A stretch of 64,000 nt of DNA from Apostichopus japonicus (GCF_037975245.1 NC_092567.1:20335376-20399375); one strand, 5' to 3'. Positions 25,501-37,163 are shown, numbered from the stretch's first letter. Numbers and translations are program-made. The notes: generated by a model not told the origin, from the sequence alone.

Positions 25501-28500
25501 ATGTTTCTTTCCTCAAATGAATACAAATGAAACAAGAGCCCAAGGGCACTGTGGTTCCTTGCTTGGGGTATATGACAATACACATAATATTATCAAGCAA
25601 GATTGGGCTCAAAATAATCCAAGTAATTGTGGTCCTACATGTTCCCATAAAGTAACCAACACTATAGCCAACACTTTTGTGATCACAAAATGTGATCAGA
25701 TTTTTTATCAAAAGGCACTTTTGAGATCTAAATATGGCGTCGCAAATGTAAGAAATATAAGAGACCTACAAGTGAGACGTAAATATAGCATCAAAACTAT
25801 AAAAATTCAAACAATTTTTCTTTGCCCATTTTCTCCCCCGAAAATACTAGTTTTTTAACGTTAATTGACCTTTGGTGACCTCGGATCACATGACCGTTAA
25901 GTTTGAAAATATTCCCCTTTACCATTAGCAACTTGTCCAAAAATATCAACTGTGTCACACCTTGGCACTGGGGGTTATTGCAATAAATGTCTGAAAATTA
26001 ACTTTCACCTTGTATAACTTTGCACACGAAGGTCACACGGGTGTCAACCCATTGACATTTTTGATTGGAAGGTACCTTTGATATCCAAATCTAGCATCAA
26101 AACCAGAAATTTTCTTTTTTGTTCGTTTCCTCCCTAAATAAGCACATTTTTTCTAATGTGACCTTTGACCTTTTGACCTTGGTTTCAGATGTAGTTTTAT
26201 CCCCTGATTACAAAAAACAAAACGTAAAGTCTGTACAGCCATCCTAACTCCGACCGAAAAACTTTGACCCCATATAACTTCGCACAAAAAGGTCACACGG
26301 GGTCAACCTGATGACATTTAGGATCAGAAGGTACCTTTGACATCTGAAAATAGCATCAAAACTGTAAAAATCCACAAAACACTAAAAAGGTCACCAGAGG
26401 TCAAATTGAGGTCAAGGGTCACCCAGATGCGGGTCGACAATTGGATTACATTGAAGCAACTCCCAACCCTAACGGACAATTTGTTCTCAAGTTATCGCAA
26501 AAAATACTAGTTTTTTATCATTAATTGACCTTTGGTGACCTCGGATCACATGACCGTTAAGTTTGAAAATATTCCCCTATACCATTTGCAACTTGTCTCA
26601 AAATATCAACTGTGTAACACCTTGGCACTGGGAGTTATTACACTAACTGTCTGAAAATTAACTTTGACCTCATATAACTTAACATACAAAGGTCACCTTG
26701 GGTCAATTTATTGACATTTTTGATTGATGAGACCTAAATTAGAGCATCAAACTATAAAAATTCAAACATGTTTTTCTTTGCCCATTTTCTACCCCCAAAA
26801 TACTAGTTTTTTGACATTAATTGACCTTTGGTGACCTCGGATCACATGACCGGTAAGTTTGAAAATATTCCCCTATACCATTTGCAACTTGTCCAAAAAT
26901 ATCAACCATATCACACCTTGGAACTGGGAGTTGTTGCATTAAATGTCTGAAAATTAACTTTGACCTCGTATAACTTCGCACACGAAGGTCACACGGGTGT
27001 CAACCAATTGACATATTTGATCGGAAGGTACCTTTGATATCCAAATCTAGCATCAAAACCAAACATTTTCTTTTTTGCTCGTTTCCTCCCAAAATAAGCA
27101 CATTTTTTCTAATGTGACCTTTGACCTTTTGACCTTGGTTTCAGATGTAGTTTAATCTCCTGATTCCAAAAATCAAAACGAAAAGTCTGTACAACCATCC
27201 TAACTCCGACCGAAAAACTTTGACCCCATATAACTTCGCACATAAAGGTCACACGGGGTCAACCTATTGACATTTATGATCAGAAGGTACCTTTGACATC
27301 TGAAAATAGCATCGAAACTGTAAAAATCCCAAAAACACGAAAAGGTCACCAGAGGTCAAATTGAGGTCAAGGGTCACCCAGATGCGGGTCGACAATTGGA
27401 TTACATTGAGGCAACTCCCAACCCTAACAGACATTTCGTTCTCAAGTTATTGCAAAAATACTAGTTTTTTATCATTAATTGACCTTTGGTGACCTCGGAT
27501 CACATGACCGTTAAGTTTGAAAATGCTCCCCTAACCAGTTCACAACTTGTCCCAAAATATCAATCTTGTCGCACATTGGCACTGGGAGTTATTGCAGTTT
27601 TAATATTTTCGGTTTTTGGACCATAACTGACCTTTGGTGACCTTTGTGGGCACCAGAAACAATAGGGCACACCCTCTCCATATGGCGAATCTATAGTCCA
27701 AGTTTGGCCTCAATCCAACATTCCCTTATTGAGATAGAGCGTACCCAAGCAAGTGTCACAGACACACACACACACACACATACATACATACACACACACG
27801 CCAACCTGACTGCATAGGTTCCTTTTGCTAAAGCAAGGAACCAAAAAGGAAAGGTGTTTTTCAGTTCAATTACCATGACGACGTCGCTGCCTTGGCTGTT
27901 GCTAGATACATTCCTTAAATTCCACCAAGTTTTGAAAAACTGTATCTCCATGATAAAAATGCTCTTTAGGATGCGGTTTTGACCTAAGGCTTTATTGGAA
28001 TTCCCATCAATTTCTTTTTCTTGTAACTGTGAACTAACGGAATATCCCATTACGGACTACTTCTTACCATTAAAGGCATTGAAGACTCGCCCTACACCGC
28101 GTGCCGCAATCTGACAAAGTCAACTTTCCGTTGCTTGCAAGTGAAGTTTTTTTTGTGTCGCTACAAATTGCAGACAGTAATGAAACGTGATACCTTGTTA
28201 TCTTTAGCTGGACCTGAGATGTCCATCGCTGTATCGTTTGTACACTGTGCTGTGGGTATTGACCGCAGCTGTATGTACTGACTGTACACTAACTGTCTAA
28301 TAATTAACCGATGGTAGCAAGCTGTGTGTGTATTTTCTGGGATCCATGGTGGTGTTTAACACTTCTGTTACACCTCATTCGAAACTAGGTCAGATTACCG
28401 GCATTAGACATTTCTTTTGCGCGAGTCTTCACACCCTTTAAGACCCTTCATGTGCTGCATTACTCACAGATCGGTTTGACAGAGACGAAAATCTGCTGAT

Positions 28501-30911
28501 CAGTACAGCTTGGAGAACATCCACATCGTTAACAGCGATACAAGCCTGTCCAACGTACATCCTATGGAGAATGCAAATGAGAAATTCAAAGCAACACTTT
28601 CTAGAGGAAATCGGTTATAAATTAAAAGATATATGAATAGGATAAATATGGTAAATACAAGTTATGATATGGCCTGGACATAAAAATTGAGATGGCCTAA
28701 AAGTATCAACTATTACATCTGCACAGAATTGATATGTTTTATACACTGGGCAAACTTTTGAAATATCTGATTATTATAGTTCTTTACATAACTTTCTCAG
28801 ACACTCAGTTTCTGTTTATATTTATAATTAGATAAATATAATAAATACAAGTTATGATATGACCTGGCCAAAACAATTGAGTTGGCCTAAAGTATCAACT
28901 ATTACATCTGCACAGAATTGATATGTCTTATAGAATGGGCAAACTTTTGAAATACCTGATAATTATAGTTCTTTGCATAACTTTCTCCGACACTCAGTTT
29001 CGGTTTATATATATTCCTAATATAAATAATAGAAATAAAATGCAACTTCTTACCTTTGTTTACTTTACTTACATAGTTACTCAGTCTTTGTTGTTCACAG
29101 TATTGTTTTACACAGTACTGAGTCGATAGGGTATCTCTAACCTGTGTTAAACGTGAGGCACTTACACTGGACTGTTTCTGTGGTAATATGTAGTTTTGTA
29201 TATTTTCACAATTGGCCTGCCTTAGTAAGTTCCCTGTTGGCCTTCCATAGAGCACCATGCATAGAGACAGGGCTCCTCTCAGAGAAGTTTTATAAACAGG
29301 ATGTGAGTCATCCTGACAGGTACCCTCCTGCTACCAAGCTGTACCCCTTAGAGAATGGTGTCATTGAGCCAGGTGAAGTAATCCAGAGTTAACTGTTTGT
29401 CTTTGATTGTTTGCTTCTCAGGCCATACATGTATGTGTACTTGTTCTCATTGTTTCTAAGAAGATCAGTATTACTATTAGTGAGCAAGTGAGTAGGTTGT
29501 TTAGTGTGATGCCTGCTCATCTTGGTTCATGAATGTGGTCAGTGATGAATATATTGCAGCTAAACAACTTGGACGGTTTTCTGTTGTCATTTGCTTGGCT
29601 GTCCCACCCAAGGTCGCCCCCACCAGGCCCCCCCCCCAATAGTGCTTTGCAACATTTCCAATGGTTTATAATATGTATGAACATTAATATAAATGTGCCT
29701 AAAACTGGTCCATTAACCTAAAACATTGCAGATTTTTGACGGCTTCAAAAATCTAAAATTTTTTTATAAAACTTATTCAACTCTTACCCATAAATTTTGC
29801 CATATTTTCTTCTTTTCTCCACCAAGTCAAAGGTTAGACCCTGTAAAGTGGAAAGTAGAATTATTAAAAAAATAATATAAACATAGCGAATAAAACATGG
29901 ATTTGATAATGGAAACCAAGACTTAACATTTTCCAAATTTTTGAAAAAATGTCAAATTAGGGAAAAGTACTGAGTACTACATTGGCCAGCCATTCTATAA
30001 AATCAAATCAAAGCCTACAATCTGTAGAATTGCTAACTTTATATATATGCAGGGTTCCCCCTGGGTTATTGAGAATGTGAGGTGGAATCAGGGGCAGGGT
30101 GGAGTTTGGCTGAGGGTCACACAGCTGATAGCTGATCTTTCACAGATTTTCCTTTCTTAAACTATTTTTCTTCTAAAATATCCTTGAAATGTGAAACATT
30201 TAGAATGATTGCTTAACTTTCCATTTTCTCCAAAACGGTTAATCTGATAAATGGTAAATTGATAATCTAACCTTCGTATAGGAGAACATAGTTCCAAACA
30301 CAGGAATGGGTAGAGGTGCAGGAATACCATTTCTTACAAAGTAAAGCATCTTCCAATAATCTACCCTGTAAAATAAATAAACGCTGTCAGAAGGAATTTG
30401 TAAAATATCTGCTCTGAAAGTTAAAATATCAATGAACTGTAAAAGTTGTCTACTTTACAATGATTAATACCAAATACAAGTCATTAAATTAGGCAAATGT
30501 GCAATTTTAAGACCACCAACTCCTTCTAATTCTATGTCAAAAAACTGATCTAGACTATATATGCATTCAAGAATACCACAAATTTTCAGACACCCTCGAA
30601 AATTAATCATGCGGTAACAATAACTTTATACTACTTTCGATTACCTCTTGTTAAATTTTGAAGCTGTTATCAGTTTTATATACTAACAAAGTACTCAACC
30701 AATGCTAACTATTTTTCAGTATATTATTAGGCTAACTTTTTAAGACTACTACTGTACTAGTACAACGGAAGCAAAGGCCTATGCTTATTTGACAAGCGTC
30801 AAGCCTACACAAACTAAACACCCCTTTTCAGACTTACGCTAAATAGACAGCAACTATAGAGCCTAGCAGTGTGAGCGTAGTAGAATTGAAAAGAAGTTCG
30901 TAGATAGCCAT
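12076..30911 (-). CDS. Cytochrome P450, CYP3-like, complete 13-exon gene
   Basis: Minus-strand exons: 30838-30911, 30272-30365, 29788-29840, 28468-28561, 24059-24175, 23029-23117, 22330-22478, 21204-21331, 20346-20498, 18311-18531, 17398-17538, 15775-15937, 12076-12174. They join in frame to 524 codons plus stop with compatible phases. Residues 1-24 form an N-terminal membrane anchor. Motifs: I-helix AGYETT (324-329), ExxR ESLR (381-384), PERF (436-439), haem loop FGDGPRNCIG (455-464) with axial Cys462. The 13-exon count and motif spacing match vertebrate CYP3A genes (established family knowledge). Expected role: ER-bound, haem-thiolate monooxygenase of lipophilic substrates, using P450 reductase. 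Introns carry many repeats. The exon-11 donor is the weak GTTCTG. The gene converges on the Kazal gene. Substrate and exact CYP subfamily are not determinable here. Confidence 0.9.
12946..14734 (+). mobile_element. 1.8-kb TIR element with nested MITEs (left arm only)
   Basis: Ends CAGGCGCGTATCCAGG and (inverse) CAGGTGCGTATCCAGG. It sits inside a minisatellite of ATGCACAAGGAACATG-type units, which continues on both sides (12874-12945, 14735-14822). Nested inside are a CATAGGCGTAGG MITE (13621-14039) and part of a CAGGCGYGTAGC MITE (about 14142-14362). A polypyrimidine stretch at about 14560-14690 is low complexity. No transposase seen. Confidence 0.55.
13621..14039 (+). mobile_element. CATAGGCGTAGG-type MITE nested in the 1.8-kb element
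   Basis: It starts CATAGGCGTAGGTCC and ends GGCTCCTACGCCTTTG, with C-runs just inside. It belongs to the same family as 18642-19052. Confidence 0.55.
14890..15417 (+). mobile_element. Penelope-like element, 3' end with hammerhead-like core
   Basis: A reading frame ending at 15072 encodes SLGSRPDLVRTSREWLW and RLRTIQPHGLN, which resembles the end of the GIY-YIG endonuclease region of Penelope-like retroelements (recalled pattern). A pyrimidine-rich 3' UTR follows. It closes with CTGAAGA, a GATC...GATC pair and GAAACGTC at 15379-15409, similar to the hammerhead-ribozyme core reported in this class. 5' truncated. Confidence 0.55.
16483..16846 (+). mobile_element. TTAA-target MITE (364 bp), left arm only
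   Basis: Termini AGGGTGTGAAGACTCG and CGAGTCTTCAATGCCT form an imperfect inverted repeat, flanked on both sides by TTAA (16479-16482, 16847-16850). The mirror position in the right arm has a single TTAA (39748-39751) and no element, so the target duplication is directly seen. TTAA targets are known for piggyBac and Kolobok elements; the A-G-G ends favour Kolobok by inference. No coding capacity. Confidence 0.8.
17099..17395 (-). mobile_element. Penelope-like 3'-UTR relic next to P450 exon 11 (left)
   Basis: On the minus strand this matches the pyrimidine-rich tail of the element at 14890-15417. It starts almost directly at the exon-11 donor. About 17 bases of the hammerhead-like core are missing here but present in the right-arm counterpart. 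Confidence 0.5.
18642..19052 (+). mobile_element. CATAGGCGTAGGAG MITE with perfect 8-bp target duplication (left)
   Basis: TIR CATAGGCATAGGAGG / CTCCTACGCCTATG, flanked on both sides by GTGTCAGT (18634-18641, 19053-19060). Long G and C runs lie just inside the ends. Lies in P450 intron 9. The right counterpart (37531-37944) has the same flanks, so the insertion predates the duplication. Confidence 0.75.
19600..19860 (+). mobile_element. Short palindromic TA-flanked MITE (left)
   Basis: The ends carry ACCTTAGGTCGACA and its inverse TGTCGACCTAAGGT, with further internal copies, and it lies between TA tracts. This fits a mariner-type MITE with a TA target, by inference. Right counterpart: about 36911-37160. 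Confidence 0.5.
22016..22095 (+). repeat. 15-bp tandem repeat (GATCACC...), five units left, about three right
   Basis: Units GATCACCTGTTTGGC change to GATCACCAGTCTGGT across the run. The right-arm mirror at about 34590-34640 has fewer units. Confidence 0.7.
24999..25369 (+). mobile_element. CAGTGGCGTAGGAA MITE in P450 intron 4
   Basis: 371 bp; ends CAGTGGCGTAGGAAG and CCTACGCCCTTG. The flanks are GATGATGT on both sides (24991-24998, 25370-25377), a perfect 8-bp target duplication. Confidence 0.75.
25850..27660 (+). repeat. Tandem AGGTCA-rich repeat array in P450 intron 4
   Basis: A unit beginning near AAAATACTAGTTTTTT and containing TGACCTTTGGTGACCTCGG recurs at about 25850, 26510, 26800 and 27460, with spacings of about 664, 290 and 664 bases; a partial copy lies near 27628. 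Each unit contains TGACC half-sites in direct repeat. Absent from the right arm, because it lies in the spacer. Confidence 0.75.
27755..27805 (+). repeat. (CA)n microsatellite
   Basis: CA dinucleotides with TACATACA breaks, just after the AGGTCA-rich array. Confidence 0.8.
28074..28437 (+). mobile_element. TTAA-target MITE (364 bp) in P450 intron 4
   Basis: Same family as 16483-16846 in the opposite orientation, flanked by TTAA at 28070-28073 and 28438-28441. It ends only about 30 bases from the exon-4 donor of the P450. Confidence 0.8.
28637..29020 (+). repeat. Tandem duplication of ~192 bp in P450 intron 3
   Basis: Segments beginning GATAAATATGGTAAATACAAG (28640) and GATAAATATAATAAATACAAG (28832) run in parallel for about 190 bases, both containing TATCAACTATTACATCTG. 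Confidence 0.75.
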
Positions 30912-31340
30912 TCTGATAATATACTGTTAAACTTCACAAGTACTGAGTGTGAAAACCGTTGGTCTTCTTTGGCAAAACAATAGAATCTTTCTTTTCCAGT
31001 CGTTGAGCACTTCATTACTTATTCTCTTCGGCTTCACTAATATTGGTAATGTTTACATCGATATTGCGCAATAGCTGTTTAAAACTGTGTGGTATTTATG
31101 GAACGCCGAAAGTTTCAAGTGTACGATGATTAGGCATACGTATTCGTATATACGGCTCTGGGCTTACGTAAAAACTTACGAGTATGGTGTAAAAGCATAC
31201 GATGGTGATGTAAAGTTAAACGTTCATGATGTAAAATATACCTTCATGGTGAAAAAAAGGTGATGAACTCTAATTATGCATTCGTTATGTCAACAAAATT
31301 CACGCTTATGATGTACAAAGGTATAAGATGGTAAGATGGG

Positions 31341-31769
31341 TTGGATGGATGGATGGATGGATGGATGGATGGATGGATGGATGGATGGATGGATGGATGG
31401 ATGGATGGATGGATGGATGGATGGATGGATGGATGGATGGATGGATGGATGGATGGATGGATGGATGGATGGATGGATGGATGGATGGATGGATGGATGG
31501 ATGGATGGATGGATGGATGGATGGATGGATGGATGGATGGATGGATGGATGGATGGATGGATGGATGGATGGATGGATGGATGGATGGATGGATGGATGG
31601 ATGGATGGATGGATGGATGGATGGATGGATGGATGGATGGATGGATGGATGGATGGATGGATGGATGGATGGATGGATGGATGGATGGATGGATGGATGG
31701 ATGGATGGATGGATGGATGGATGGATGGATGGATGGATGGATGGATGGATGGATGGATGGATGGATGGA
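31341..31769 (+). repeat. (GGAT)n array of about 107 units
   Basis: An almost perfect tetranucleotide array of about 428 bases, about 430 bases upstream of the P450 start codon. It gives open frames on both strands (Met-Asp-Gly-Trp and Ile-His-Pro-Ser repeats) that are artefacts of the four-base period. Confidence 0.95.
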
Positions 31770-32961
31770 CAAGCTATTAGTGAACAACTTAGAGAATAAA
31801 ATAAAGTAAGCAGAACCAGAACTGTAACAGAAGCATTTCAATGTGTTCCAATATCCAAATTCTAGCGAATCTTCTGACACGTTTATAGCCTACATGGATA
31901 AAATGTCACCCACATACAAATCGGGTGTAATTTCAGTTTCGTTAGATTGTCTTTAAGCACATTTTCTCATCATTTTTCTTGTATTAGAATAGACTTTGGC
32001 AAATCATATGTGAAATAAAGCATAAATGGTATTTTGTGTGAAATAGACTAATATGAGTGAAATGAAATCAGGGATATGTTAATGCATGGGCTATCTGTCG
32101 CTTTTCTTTTTTCTTTTCACGTCAACTTTTTGTTAAGTTGTTTTGACGATAAAGTACCTTTCATCTCCTTCTCTAACATACATACAATTTGTGCGTAGAA
32201 ACGCAGAAAATAGTATTTGATGTGAATATTCAGTCCTAAATTTTCACTCCAAGAGCTAATGAATAACCAGTAGATTTTCACCCGAATATATATAATACGT
32301 TGTACTGTAAATACCAAATAGACCATACACAGTGAATTGACACTCTAAATACCGAAGAAACTCTACCAGGATGAGGTTTCTAGGATATTGACTCTAATTA
32401 GAGTTGAATTCACTCTGATCAGAGGATCGAACTCTAGGTCAATTTACCAATTTCCAATCTGTTAATTATACAATTTGCTCCAATCCATCCTGATCGTGTC
32501 GAAAGCTTGATAATTTATTGTGAATGATCTCAATGATCGTAAATATTTGGTCTATGGTAAAATGTGTGCACGCGGCGGACAGCAGGGGAAGTAATGAGTA
32601 ATATTCCCTTCCTGCACACGCCCACCCCCGCCTCTTCTCCCCTCCATTCAAAAATGGGCTCCACCGTCCCTGCTTTGGCCGATGTAATTCGGAATATTCC
32701 TTTTTGAAATAATTGTGTCAGACAAAATGTCCTGTTTTATATTTTCCATTTTCATTTCTTTAAGTCTATCACTACTGGTGTGATTTTGGTGGGCTAACTT
32801 AAGCTGATCGTTTAACCAGGTGACTTTATATCATTCTCTTTTAACAATTTATATGTTGATTTAACTGAATTTACTTATTTTGTGAATCACTGTTGCCAGT
32901 GATAGTTGATGTTTCCTAGGGCATTTTTCGTTAACTTCGTCCTTTATCTATTTATTGTAAG

Positions 32962-33510
32962 AAACGGGCATCCAAGCGAGAGAAGAGGAAGGCATTAGTC
33001 TCACCACCTGACACTACTTTCATCTGCGACACCTGCACGAAAGACTGCCACTCCAGGATTGGCCTTTACAGTCACGGCAGATCAAGGGCGTAGGAACCGG
33101 GGGCTGGGGGCGCCAGCCCCCCCCCCCCGGTGAAAAATATGGGGGGCGGAAGTATTGTTCCGCCCCCCCCCCCGCTCCGCAAGTCAGAAAACCCCTTTTT
33201 CATTTCCAAATGAGAAAAAAATCTCATTTGAAGCACCAAATTGCATCTAAGGCTAGGTGAAAATGCAAAATTCTTTACAAAATGGAGTGGGTGTTGAAGT
33301 GTGCTATATTGCACCAAATTGCATCTTGAGGCCACCTGGAAATGCAAAAAACAACCCCTCCCCTTACACCCCTCCCCCAGGCCGGCCATCAGTCTTCAGC
33401 CCCCCCCCCCACTCAAAAGTACCTTCCTACGCCACTGCACGGCAGATCGTGTTCTTCAGCAGCAAGGCGCAACCCATCGTCTTCTGAGACGGACGGAGGC
33501 CAATGAATGA
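32962..33510 (+). mobile_element. LINE ORF2 C-terminal fragment interrupted by a MITE
   Basis: Frame 32962-33082 encodes a basic stretch and then CDTCTKDCHSRIGLYSHGR. After removal of the MITE and one copy of its target duplication the frame continues with SCSS. The C-x2-C...H...C pattern is the zinc knuckle often found at the end of LINE reverse transcriptases in invertebrates (recalled). Nothing upstream of 32960 is recognisable. Confidence 0.55.
33083..33437 (-). mobile_element. CAGTGGCGTAGGAA MITE splitting a LINE fragment
   Basis: 355 bp, same family as 24999-25369 in the opposite orientation. A perfect 10-bp repeat CACGGCAGAT flanks it (33073-33082, 33438-33447). Confidence 0.75.
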
Positions 33511-35682
33511 CTACGTTTACAAGACTATATTATATGATGCTTAGATGATTACATGATGCAATACTTTCAGTTGTTTATACATCATACAAGTCATAATTAA
33601 GGCAGGCGTGCGCGTTTAGACTATTTTAGATACTTTAATAGCCCTTCACGAAAACTTCACTTTCTTCCAGAAAGGACCCATCTTGCAGACTTGAACTTAA
33701 CAGGTATATTGTTGTGTAAAGGGGATGTATTGCAACAGTTTTCTTTAATACAATGGAATCATAGTTATAATTTTTATAAAAGACAAAATTCAGATCCTTA
33801 AAAAAACAATGCTTCACAAATGAAAAATCGATAGGAACATTGCAAAAATAAAAAAGTTTATATATCAGAAATAAAATATTTTGTTGTTTTGTTGTTGTTT
33901 TTTTGGCATTATTCTTTTGTCTCCTGTCTTTGAGTAGTTATAGTTCTAGGCTAAATATTGTGATTTTTACTATCAGAAATATAACATTGCTTTTTTTTTT
34001 TTTGTTCTTTTCTTTTTATTCCTTTGTCTTCCAGTCTCTGTGGTAGTTAAAGTCCTAGGATAAAGTTGTGATTTATACTATCAGAAATAAAAAGATAAAA
34101 AAGTATTGTTTTTTGGTTTATTTCTTTTGTATTCCAGTCTCTGTGGTAGTTGGATAAAATTGTGATTTATACTATCAGAAATACAAAAAAAAAAATAATG
34201 TTTATTTGTTTATTTCCTTTGTCTTCCAGTCTCTTTGGCAGTTATAGCATGGAGGTCGTTGCTTCAGTGTTCTTTGGTTTACAGGTTGATTGCCAGAGTA
34301 ATTCCGACGATCCGTTTACCAAACACGCCAGGGAAGCATTCCGCAATGCCTTTGTAAGTAGGCTAGTACTGAGTTTACACTTCCCCATCACCAGTGTTTC
34401 AACGGAGGAGGAAAGAAGAGTATCCACTCAGAGGGATGAATTGCCAGCATCTCCATCCCTCGAGCAGATCATTTTTTTGGAACCCCCAGACTTCTTTTCG
34501 TATTTGATCCTCCGATCTTAACAATCCAAAACCACAAATATTCCACTCTACGGTTTTCATAAACGTTCACATTGGATCCTCCGAGGGCAACCACCTGATC
34601 ACCAGACTGGTGATCGCCAAACAGGTGATCAGCAAACAGGAAGATGTAAAGAGCGTTAAGATACAACATTGTTGCAATAAGATAACAAGGGCCAAACCGG
34701 TTTTGATGTCATATGTTAAAGTAAACTCGGGTCAACTCCGTGACTGACCCACATAGCTTTCACCCGTGTTATTTTGATCTCAAGCTCAGGACCTGATCGT
34801 AGACTACATATAGAGGTGGGGGATGGAGTGGGAAGGTGGCAGATCTCAGTGTCCGATCCTGGGCGTGAGACCTTCCAGACTGGGAAGCCGATCTCGAGTG
34901 GAAGATCAGTTCTGTATATTTCGGACAAGCCTGTGTCTGTCTTCAGCGCAAAAAAAGTAAACTGAAGTTAGCAAGCAAAAACAAGCAGCCATTGTACACA
35001 GAATTAGAATATTTACAATGTCGTGTTTTCCTAGTTTCCTCAGCAAATCTGAAAGGAAAACTTGGGTACAAACCAAACTCAATGAGAAAGTTCTTTCAGA
35101 AGAATACTATAAAAAAAATAATGATAAAAAAAATTAATTAAACAAAATTAAACAAAATTGCAGTTTGATTTTTCTATAGGAGACCTGTTTCAAAATTGCA
35201 AGGAAAAATGTTCAATGTTGATGTTGGTTTGATGCTCAGGTGCAACAACAAAAATGAAATTTATCCAAGATAGTGAACACTGATGTTGTAAGTTTGGGGG
35301 CTGATGCAGACGATATTTGACGTTTATTTTTCAACCCCGCAGTTTTGGTACAGGGTCTGCCCAAACTGTATGATTTGCTTGGCGTGCCCGTTACTGACCC
35401 TAAAATCAAACGTTTCTTCTTGGGTGTAATCGCCAAAGCGTTGGAACTTCGAGAGAAAGGAGAGGTTAAGGTGAGGCGATGCACCATATTAACTTTACCC
35501 TCGTACACTTTCTAGAAAAAGATCCCGTTTTGAGGGAGCCTCGTCAACCTTGCTTCATGTTATCAAAAGTGATTAGCATTTTTAAGTGGACTATGTTGAC
35601 CTACATTATTCCAGGTATCTTCAAACCTGACGATTATTTTTTGATATTTTGCTTATTAATTAAACCTATTTTCTTGCTTATT

Positions 35683-35795
35683 ATTATTATTATTATATTT
35701 ATAATTAATATTATTGTTATTATTATTGTTGCTGTTGTTGTTGTTGCTGCTGCTGTTGTTGTTATTGTTATTTTTATTATCTTGAATACTTTGTT
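35683..35795 (+). repeat. (ATT/GTT/GCT)n trinucleotide tract, right arm only
   Basis: TTATTATTATT grading into GTTGTTGCTGCTG. The left arm at about 20960-21010 has only ordinary AT-rich sequence. Confidence 0.7.
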
Positions 35796-36859
35796 TAACC
35801 ATTTGGTTTGGACTTTGTTATCCAATGACAAAACTGATACAAATGCCTATCTTGTCCAACATTATCATTTGTTAAGTTTCTTTTTATTCCTAGCCAACTA
35901 TGATTGGGTGTATGTGTGTATGTATGTGACACTTGCTTGTAAACACGGTAACTCAAAAAGTTAATGGTGGATTACCTTCATACTTGGTGTGTGGATCCGT
36001 GTTTTTTGAGTACAAGAAGCCTGTTGTCTTCTGTGAAGTGCAATTGTCATTTGGGGTCAAGAGAGGTCAAAGTCTGAAAAACTTTGTGAATTGTGAACAC
36101 GATAACTAAGAAAGTACATCTGAAATTCATACATTGTATGCAGATTCAGTTTGTTGAGTACAACTATTGAAGTTGGTGGAGGTCAAAGGTCATTTGCAGT
36201 CAACATTTAAATGAAAGTCTGAAACATTTTTAAAACCCCTATATCAATGTTTATTTTGTAGCGGATGGACATTCTGTAGTTAATGGACGATGCTCATCAT
36301 TTGGACTCGAGCGAAGAGGACCAGACGACAGAGGACCCTCTAGTACATGAGGGAACTGCCTCGGGTTCCTCACAGAGAAAGACTGCCCTCACCACAGAGG
36401 AAATCATGGCCAATGTAAGTGTAGAAGGATACTCTGTTGTCTCACTAATATGGGTAGCCCAAAAAAAACTAAGAAAAGAAACAAATTTTAACAGTCACCT
36501 AGTATCATCCCCAGAGTTTAGAAAGCTGCATGGTCGGTAAAATTTCTCAACATTACTTTGGTTGGTTTTTCAGCTGACCCCTCCAGACAATGGGGAGGGT
36601 TAATGTAGCAAATGAGGGTGGTTAATAAAGCAAAAGAGGAGAAAAGGAGAGGGGGGGGGGGAGTTTAGAGGAGGTTTTTGAAGTTGGTAGTTAGTAGCTT
36701 GTGCTGAAGTTAGAGTATTATAGTGACCATGGATTTAGCTGTTTAGGCATATTTGAGGCACTTCATACTACTGCCCTCTAAAAACCAGACAAGATGGTAG
36801 TTAGGTAGGGTCTGGTTTTATATTCATCCACTGACCAGCATAGATGCTTCTGTTACCTT

Positions 36860-36904
<45 letters not shown>

Positions 36905-36910
36905 TACTCT

Positions 36911-37159
36911 GGATCATACCAGGTCGACATTTACATTGACTTACACACTAAATTCAATCGATTTTTTCTAACCCTAACCCTGAACCGACCCTAACCGAAC
37001 CTTGTACATGAACGTTTTAGAGGAGGGAGAACATTATAAAGCTTTTTTCGAGAATAAAAAAGTTTCTTAAAATGGTCGACACTGAAATGCCGACCTAAGG
37101 TACACTGTTGACCTAAGGTACACTTTTTTACCATAAACTGTCGACCTAAGGTACATATC

Positions 37160-37160
<1 letters not shown>
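36911..37160 (-). mobile_element. Short palindromic TA-flanked MITE, right-arm counterpart
   Basis: Mirror of 19600-19860, bounded by TA tracts at 36861-36902 and 37164-37245. Confidence 0.5.

Positions 37161-37163
<3 letters not shown>

Larger units (their letters stand above)
22877..33724. other. Spacer between the inverted arms
   Basis: A unique segment of about 10.8 kb. It contains P450 exons 1-6 and their introns, the intron-4 AGGTCA-rich tandem repeats, two related G-rich MITEs in opposite orientation, a (GGAT)n array and a LINE fragment. Stretches 31000-31330 and 31800-32960 show no gene I can recognise. Confidence 0.8.

Noticed and set aside
29144-29392. Open frame of 82 codons in P450 intron 3
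   Set aside because: No recognisable domain, no counterpart elsewhere, and within an intron of a well-supported gene.
31290-31880. Long open frames of repeated Met-Asp-Gly-Trp or Ile-His-Pro-Ser
   Set aside because: They arise from the four-base period of the (GGAT)n array, which keeps all frames open; no flanking coding signal.
35634-35964. Ile/Val/Ala-rich open frames on both strands
   Set aside because: Produced by the trinucleotide repeat tract.
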